From assembly GCA_011317545.1 (NCBI GenBank), contig WUJK01000001.1, forward strand, positions 4,445,001-4,509,000: a DNA stretch of 64,000 nt, read 5' to 3'. The position numbers and the translations under genes were made by a program. How positions within the stretch are numbered: the first letter of the stretch is position 1; each line of letters starts with the position of its first letter. The stretch comes from Coniella vitis (lineage: Eukaryota > Ascomycota > Sordariomycetes > Diaporthales > Schizoparmaceae). This document shows positions 57,654-64,000 of the stretch, piece after piece. Under the pieces are notes generated by a model. It saw only the letters and a program-made list of their open reading frames with translations. It searched no databases and had not been told where the DNA came from.

Positions 57654-58410
57654 TCGACGGTCCCATATCAGACAGACTGGGCAGGGATAGCAGGGCACTC
57701 GTGTGCAAATCGCTTTCCAATGGCATCACTGATAGTCACGCCAAGCGGCAAGACCTCGATGCTTTGAACGGAGGCGCACATTCCGCTCGGTCAAGTCATG
57801 TAATGCCGGCCTTTGCTGGCTGGGGCTGCTTCGTGCGCACCACGTTGTAGAGAACCCCCTGATCATCGAGGAGATCAACATGTCTTGTTTGCCCAGATCG
57901 TGTAGCCAAGGACGTTCTGGACAGCCGAATTAGTATGTGCACACACACACGCCTCCACGTCCTCGTCGATCCGAGGCTCCCTCGGGCCGCGTGCAGTTAT
58001 ACCAGGAAGGTCTCTGATATGCATCTTTTTTCAACTCCTTCTTCTTCATCTTCTTCTTCTTCATCTTCCTCTCATTCGCTGCTCTTCCCGCCCACCCGAG
58101 AATCACCAGTGAAGCGCGTCCGGGGTGTCCGAGCCCCGAGCCCGCCCAAGCCGTCCCGTTGCCAGGCCGTCCGTCCTTTACTTGCACAAGCTAGGCCAAG
58201 GCTTGGAATCATAAGAGCAAGTCCCTTCACCCACCGAAAATCTGTCCCGTCCTCCCGCTGGTCCTGCCGTCCTTTTGTTGGTATCCATTCGGGCCCGGGG
58301 CGAGAAAACTGCAGTTTCTGGGATATGTATCTATCTATCTAATAGTATAGTAAATCGGTGACCATCGCCGATTTTGCCAGTGCAATGTATCCTTTACTCC
58401 ATCCTTCCTA

Positions 58411-58420
58411 TACTATGTAC
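58411..58420 (+). promoter_or_regulatory. Recurrent motif, 10 of 11 bases (TACTATGTAC)
   Basis: Differs from the 11-mer only at the first base; followed by TAGTAGTAC and a T-run. Confidence 0.35.
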
Positions 58421-58550
58421 CTAGTAGTACTTTTTTTTTTTCTTCTTTTAACTTTTTGAGTTATATTGGTAGCATGTTAAGTGCCTGGGTAGCTAGGGTT
58501 TGTACTTCTCCGTATTCTGCTTGTACTCAGGTACTTACAGCGCGCCAAGT

Positions 58551-58561
58551 GTACATAGTAC
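58551..58561 (-). promoter_or_regulatory. Recurrent near-palindrome GTACTATGTAC (copy 4, reverse)
   Basis: Reads GTACATAGTAC on the plus strand, 140 bp after the partial copy at 58411. Function is unknown. Confidence 0.45.
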
Positions 58562-60971
58562 ATAGCATAGATAGCGGAGGCTGGCAACACGTGATTTTGC
58601 CGAATGTTGTTTAGTTGTTTTACTGCTAGTGGATATCAGGAAGTATCACAATCTTTTTTTAAGTGGGATGTGATGATCTACTATCATGTAGTAGTGTAGT
58701 AGGAAGGCAAGAGAAAGAAAAGACAAAGAGAGAGAAAAAAGAGAAGAAAAAAAAAAAAGAGAAAAAAAAGAGAGAAAAGACGGACCAGAGAATATTCGCA
58801 ACTTCACCACACCACACCAACCCCCCTCCCCCTTCTTTCCAAAGTTGTTTGCAAAAGTCCTCCCAACCAACGTTCAGTGCTTTCGCAACAGAAACCCGAA
58901 AAAGGGAAGTGGGGCGTTTATAATAACCGTTTCTGCATACATATAGTACGTGTCTTGGGGGAAAAGATAATATAACAAAAACAAAAGATTGGTCCGAAGA
59001 GAGAACAAAAAGAAGGATGTGTCGATGTGATGTATCGCTTACCCGTGTGTGGATTCTGTCACTTCATTTACCTGGGTGCATACAAATTACTACGTGACAG
59101 GAGGCTGAAGGATGTATATACACTGTACTGCGAACCAGTAAGCAAGGAAAGTGATAACTGAGAATGGAAAAAGAAAAAAATATCAGACCACTTTTGCGTA
59201 GATGAGTCCAGATGACCTGGAGTCTGGACTCACTGGCATGGAGCCGCTGTGTTGTGACTGCCTAGGCATGTAGGGACAATGAAGCAGGAAGAGATTTCGC
59301 ACCTCAATGGTGTTGAAGGCGTTCCTTGGTGGAGAAAAGACATCAGCCGTCTTCTTCAGGCAAGTAGACTTCGTCGAAACGATGTTAGGGTGTACGTTGT
59401 CCGTAGTTGTGCTGTCCACGGCGCTTTTACACCACGTCTGGGAGGTATATATGCACATGTACTTGCCACAAAACTGTCCACCTTCGTCTTGAGCTAGATC
59501 ACTATTGGGCTGTTTGTTGGTTCACTAGTATGATAAGTAAATGCTACCACGAAATGCGCAAGTCAACAAAAATCCAAGGATTCAATTTAATATTAAACGA
59601 TACATTGCCCCTCAGAGGAGACCCGTATGACGTTATCTGTTTTGTTCTTTTGCCATGTTTCGCGTACTATGTAGGAAGAGCATCACCAGGCACTGACTGG
59701 CATTCCTATATTCCTTCACTCTTACAGTAACATACTATAATCGCGTCACATCCCATGGGTTACGCACTGCACATTTCTACAAGGATCCCACAGCCTCTGG
59801 AACACCAAAACGGGCATTGAACTCGCCAAGGTTGGTCAGACGTCGCTCAGCATAATATTATCTCCAGAGGGTGTGAGATAAACCCCTGGGGGCCCATTAC
59901 CCCGTGCCTCCCCCCTTCACCCCTCCGCAACGATAATCCAGGTTTGGAGCAAGGTGATCCGCGGAAGCAGAAAGGTTCGTTCTTTTTGTTGGCTTTTGCT
60001 GACAGGACCAAGGATAAGCACGCAAGTACATACCATATCAAGAGTCAATATGGGACTGAGAAAGTAAGCAGGTGGCTCGTTCCGTTCCGAGCCGTCGGAC
60101 TGATCCAGTGCTGATGGATTCAGAACGTTTGGAGTGAGAACATTTCGGCATATAGCCAGGACACGCCAGGGTCTTTCTACCGAGAGATGAGTCCAAGTCA
60201 CTTAGTAGCAGTAAAGTTACCTTTGCAACCAGCAACAGCCGCCACCAGTTCCATGGTAGCGGCGTCTTTTTTTTTCTTTTGCTTTTTTTTTCCTTACCAA
60301 AAAGAGAAAAGGAAAAAGAAAATAGTTGCAGATCCGTTGGACTCTGGCTCGCAAGGTTCGATTGCCGAGCGTCATGCCCAAAAAACGTCACTCTCGGTGT
60401 CTTGGACCAACCACGATCAATCGGTGGATTTTGTGGGAATCATGAATTCGAAAAAAAATAAAAGATCCCAAAAAAATAAAATAAAAAAATCAAAAGCAAC
60501 AAAATGCCACAACGGCGTTGATCCTCGTGTCAGCGGGGCGTGGTTCCAGCAACCCGGGCCAACTTCCGTTCCTCCCCCTTCCCTGCCAGTCGCAACAGAT
60601 CAGATCAATCAAAGAGGAAGAAAAGAGGGGATAGTGCAAGTACAGCAGTACAAAGCCACGCGAGGTGGTGCTCCGTACTTTTAGGTAATGGATTGCTAGT
60701 ACCCTCGAGAGACCCAGAATGATCTCCCGGGCTGGATCGTTTTGTTTCTCTTTTTTTGCTGTACAAGAGCGACGGATCGACGGTTCCGAGCTCCCACGAA
60801 ATTACAAATTGTGTTGAAATGGGCCTTCCCGCCCTTCTTTCGGCGTGGTTTGGGTCAAGTGGTGAAATGACAGTATGGATCTGCAAGTGGGCAAGCTGTG
60901 CGGCCCCATTGTCGGCTGTGTACTACTATAGTATGATTGAAACGAAGTCCATGATCCCCATCACAAGTTAT

Positions 60972-61025
60972 GCTCGCTGTGCTCGCTGTGCTCGCTGCGC
61001 TTGCTGTGCTTGCTGTGCTCGTTGG
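60972..61025. repeat. 9-nt tandem repeat array, six units
   Basis: Units are gctcgctgt with small changes (gctcgctgc, gcttgctgt, gctcgttgg). The first two units are identical. No gene surrounds it. Confidence 0.85.
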
Positions 61026-61202
61026 GTTGATTCTTCAATTATGAGGCGCCACGCAAAGACCAATCCCGACAGGAGAAGACCAGTTCGTCACCATGACCGT
61101 ATCCGCACATACATCATAGTAGTAGCATGTACACGCATCTCGCAGCGACAACCGGCAGGAGTCAACTGCTGGAGCGTAGGCGAGGTTACACAGCACTACA
61201 CA

Positions 61203-61213
61203 GTACTATGTAC
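61203..61213 (+). promoter_or_regulatory. Recurrent near-palindrome GTACTATGTAC (copy 5)
   Basis: Exact copy in the gene desert, preceded by ACACA and followed by CTTATTA. Function is unknown. Confidence 0.45.
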
Positions 61214-62489
61214 CTTATTACCTGGCCTCACCACCAGAGTCCTCTCTCGGGAACGCCATGTACCATGTAGCATTGAGATCCTGCTGGCCTGCCTGCACAG
61301 GACATTTTTGTCCACGCTCGTTGCAAGGAAAGAGCAAAAGTACGGCTCTTGTGAATCGCTTGTCGTTAGCAGGGTGGTATGGTAGGCTGGCAGGCAGGCT
61401 GGTAGGCCTTGAGCGAGTTGCAGCCCAAACCCGTTGGTGGAACTTTTTCGTACCCTTCCAATAGGTACGTACACTATCTCTCGAATAGCCCCGGGCCAGT
61501 GCGTACGATAGCTGCAGGGCCGTTGAGAAAGCCTAAACTGCTTTGGGTCAACGCACGTCTCGGGGTCCTCCAGCAGGCCGACCTGGACCTCAATGCCCTG
61601 GATCCTGGGTACAATCCCACTGTCCACCGGCTCGCAAGTGGGGTGGCGTTGCTGCGGTACCTGCATGCTGGGCACATGAGACCCTTGTGAAGTTTGCAGC
61701 ACCACCTTTTTTGGCTTTGCTGGGGACCGGACTGGAGCCCGTTATTTCGGCCGCTCTCCCCATGGTGACAAAAGCTCCTTGGCCTCATTACTATGTATTT
61801 CTCTTGTCAGTTCCTCGGCATCAAATTGTACCTGGGCAGCTGGGTCCACGCATCGGGTGACTTGAGACAGCCTCCCTGGCTCCGAGACACCCAAACCCTA
61901 CCACGGCAGAAGCGTCTGGTTTGTGGTGTATGAAGTGGCATCCAGAAGGTTGTTGCCGTTGTTACAAAGTGTCTGTCAAGAGCGTGAACCGAGGGCTGTG
62001 CACAGTACCATGTACACGTTTGTCCTGTGCGTATGGATAGTAGAAGTACATTGTGCCGCTGTACGACGCAGAAGCAGCCCCCAGCTCTTCGGGCCGTTCT
62101 GCAAGTAATGCCATGTATGGGCTCGTACTGTAGCTAGCAGCAAATACTATACGTAGCAGTACGCACAAATCAGCATCAAGTGTACATTTCCCACAGTCTC
62201 TTGCTTCTTGCGCAACCTACTATGTATCGTATGACTGAATGAGTGATAACCAAAATGCACCAGCGTGGATCGCTTCGATCCAAGCCGTGCGGGAGCTATG
62301 GGTTAATCTTTTTTTCTTCCTTTTGGTGTGCACGATCCTAGTCTGGCGTGGAGATGGCGCTGAAGCTGGTTCAGTCTTTCCCGACTCGGGTCCATGTTCA
62401 CGAGGCATGACATGACACAATCCTTCTCGAAGCTTTCCCGCCGTGGCCGCACCCCAGTGGTGGGTGGTAGCTGGTGGCACACACACACA

Positions 62490-62490
62490 T

Positions 62491-62527
<37 letters not shown>

Positions 62528-62529
62528 GG
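62490..62529. repeat. CT microsatellite
   Basis: ctctct tract with one TT interruption, preceded by a short CA tract. Confidence 0.9.
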
Positions 62530-63707
62530 AGCCTCGAGCCGATACGATGCGATACGGCAGGCAAGCCAGAGGCGAGGTCGAGGCGAGAACAGGAATCGAG
62601 CCGGGGGGTGGATTTGGGCGGCGGGTTTGTCGCGTGGAGAGAGGGGCCATTCCTCAGATTCATTTCATTTCCTCCAGCGACGACAGGAGGACATGGTTGC
62701 TTGCTCTCTAGCCGATCTGCAGCTCTGAAACCAACAGCTTGCCCTCGGACCCGGGCCTGGTAGCTGTGCAAGGCGTGTGCGGGAGTTTGTTGGCTGTCCT
62801 CGGCGTTTGCTCTCGAGATGATCATGATGGAGAAATGGTGGTGCGGGAGCAGGCAGAGGAAATGCTGCAACCCCCCACCCCCCCCCCCAATTGAGCCCTG
62901 CAGCAGAAGTACACAGGTATGTACTAAACGTACTGTACGATAGTGCGAACACAGTAATATGTGGAGGCTTTTAGTGGGTGGGGGTCCCAGGGCCCCTAAA
63001 TGATAGCGCTAGAAAGCACTCCTTCATCCGCTGAAAGCGCTGTTGGATTATAACATACACAGTATTTGGTGGCTAGAGGCTCTCCCCTGCCGCCATTGGC
63101 TATCTAGCCGTGCCATGCGGCCGCCTGTGTATTGCTGAAGGGCTTCAGAATAGCGCGCTGTCTACTATAGTTGCATCCAAAAAAACGTGCCGTCTGCTGG
63201 GTAGTGTTGTGCACGCCTCGGACCAGCCTTTGTGTCCAGCACCAACGGCCGTGGCAGAGTGGGCTTGAAGGAATTGCCCGCGGCCCATCAGCCAGAGCCA
63301 CGGGTCTGATTTGATTTTGAAGCGAGCGAGCGACGTTGGCGGCGTGTCGTGCCCAGATGATGACTCGGCACTGCCTGCATTGCTACGGCTGCCCGCCCAC
63401 CTAGATTGTGATCTTGGGCAGCTTGGCAGTCTGGATAGCCAGGTAGCCTGGTAGCCTAGCGGGTCCAGCCGCTGGCAGTACAGGGCTCTTCCCGGCACTG
63501 CTTTCCAGCTCTCAGAGAAGCCAGGCAGCGCAGGCCACCTGTGATATGGATCGAACCCTCCTAGCCCCCTGTGCTTCAGTGGCCTGCAGCAATGACCCGC
63601 CCAGCTTTTCGAATCGGCTCCTCTCCCCTTTTTAGCCACCTAATGCAACCTTGGAGCCTTTCCTCACATCAAAGTATTATGTAGAAGTAGTACAGCTCCT
63701 TACCTGT

Positions 63708-63718
63708 GTACATAGTAC
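63708..63718 (-). promoter_or_regulatory. Recurrent near-palindrome GTACTATGTAC (copy 6, reverse)
   Basis: Reads GTACATAGTAC on the plus strand, 233 bp before a possible start codon at 63951. Function is unknown. Confidence 0.45.
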
Positions 63719-63950
63719 CTAGAAGTTGCTGATAGGAAGGGGGGAATTTGGCTGTTTCTCTTTCCCCAAGTTGGGTCCATTTTGGCACGTGTACCATGTA
63801 TCTAGGTACTTGCTTGTCTGGGATTGTGTACCTACGGCAGGTCCAACCAAACAATCAATACTAGGTTTGTAGTAGAGCCTTGGACTGCTAGAAACCCCTT
63901 TGATATAATAATTCATCGCCGCCCAGCTTTTGCTCCATTCGAACAAAAAG

Positions 63951-64000
63951 ATGGTTGGACTTTCGGCAACCGCTTGTGTTCTAGCAGGCGACGATTCTTC
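63951..64000 (+). CDS. Possible start of a gene running off the window
   Basis: The ATG at 63951 sits in a good context (AAAAAGATGG) and opens MVGLSATACVLAGDDSS to the window edge. Fifty bases are too few to judge. It is listed because it would explain part of the long upstream interval as promoter. Confidence 0.2.
   Translation, partial: MVGLSATACVLAGDDS

Larger units (their letters stand above)
53815..64000. other. About 10 kb without a convincing gene; microsatellite-rich
   Basis: From the receptor start codon to the window end I find no frame with domain content, coherent splice structure or typical fungal protein composition. The longest frames (for example 56119-56901 and 56375-57055) overlap on opposite strands and are low-complexity or restriction-site-like sequence. 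The region holds many short repeats (GA, CT, GGCT, A-rich, G-runs), a 9-nt tandem array at 60972-61025, and three exact plus several partial copies of GTACTATGTAC. The first several hundred bases are receptor 5' UTR and promoter. A regulatory region for a gene beyond 64000, or non-coding RNA genes, are possible. Confidence 0.5.

Noticed and set aside
60355..60365. GGTTCGATTGC, resembling a tRNA T-loop
   Set aside because: No acceptor stem, D-arm or anticodon arm can be folded around it.

Overview
The window is nuclear DNA of a filamentous ascomycete, most likely a Sordariomycete close to Hypocreales. This is inferred from the intron style and gene content; no species call is possible. Genes lie on both strands without operons. 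Most introns are 44-155 bp with GT...CTRAY...AG signals, and the products are typically fungal: a Trs120 TRAPPII subunit, an RTA1 membrane protein, a Zn2Cys6 factor, a Pth11-like rhodopsin receptor and a bifunctional PABA synthase. Exon structures below were joined by hand from splice signals, reading frame and family motifs.

Layout. 1-1214 (-): 5' part of PABA synthase, cut by the window edge. 2639-3934 (+): acidic Myb-like protein. 4626-9124 (-): Trs120. 10250-11125 (+): membrane-anchored prolyl-4-hydroxylase-like dioxygenase. 11284-13294 (-): four-exon membrane protein with a possible LRAT-type His/Cys pair. 15103-16113 (+): RTA1 protein. 18418-18878 (+): small secreted Lys/Gly/Ala-rich protein. 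19139-22517 (-): two uncharacterised proteins and a DUF4267-like membrane protein. 23052-25938 (+): Zn2Cys6 transcription factor. 27084-28962 (+): flavocytochrome b2-type lactate dehydrogenase with a GC-AG intron. 28963-31974: AT-richer accessory patch holding an APH-family kinase-like gene and sequence debris. 31975-49060 (-): KDM5 histone demethylase, SLX1 nuclease, catalase, an uncharacterised protein with a reading-frame problem, and SF3A3/Prp9. 49472-50798 (+): eIF4A3. 51900-53814 (-): rhodopsin-type receptor. 53815-64000: about 10 kb without a convincing gene, rich in microsatellites.

Most genes are independent housekeeping loci (folate precursor synthesis, vesicle tethering, splicing, chromatin, DNA repair, peroxide removal). 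SF3A3 and eIF4A3 are transcribed divergently from a 411-bp interval. The best candidates for new biology are a near-palindromic 11-mer, GTACTATGTAC, that recurs in intergenic DNA and is dense in the 3' gene desert; the possible LRAT-type membrane protein; and the secreted K/G/A-rich protein with a dibasic processing site.
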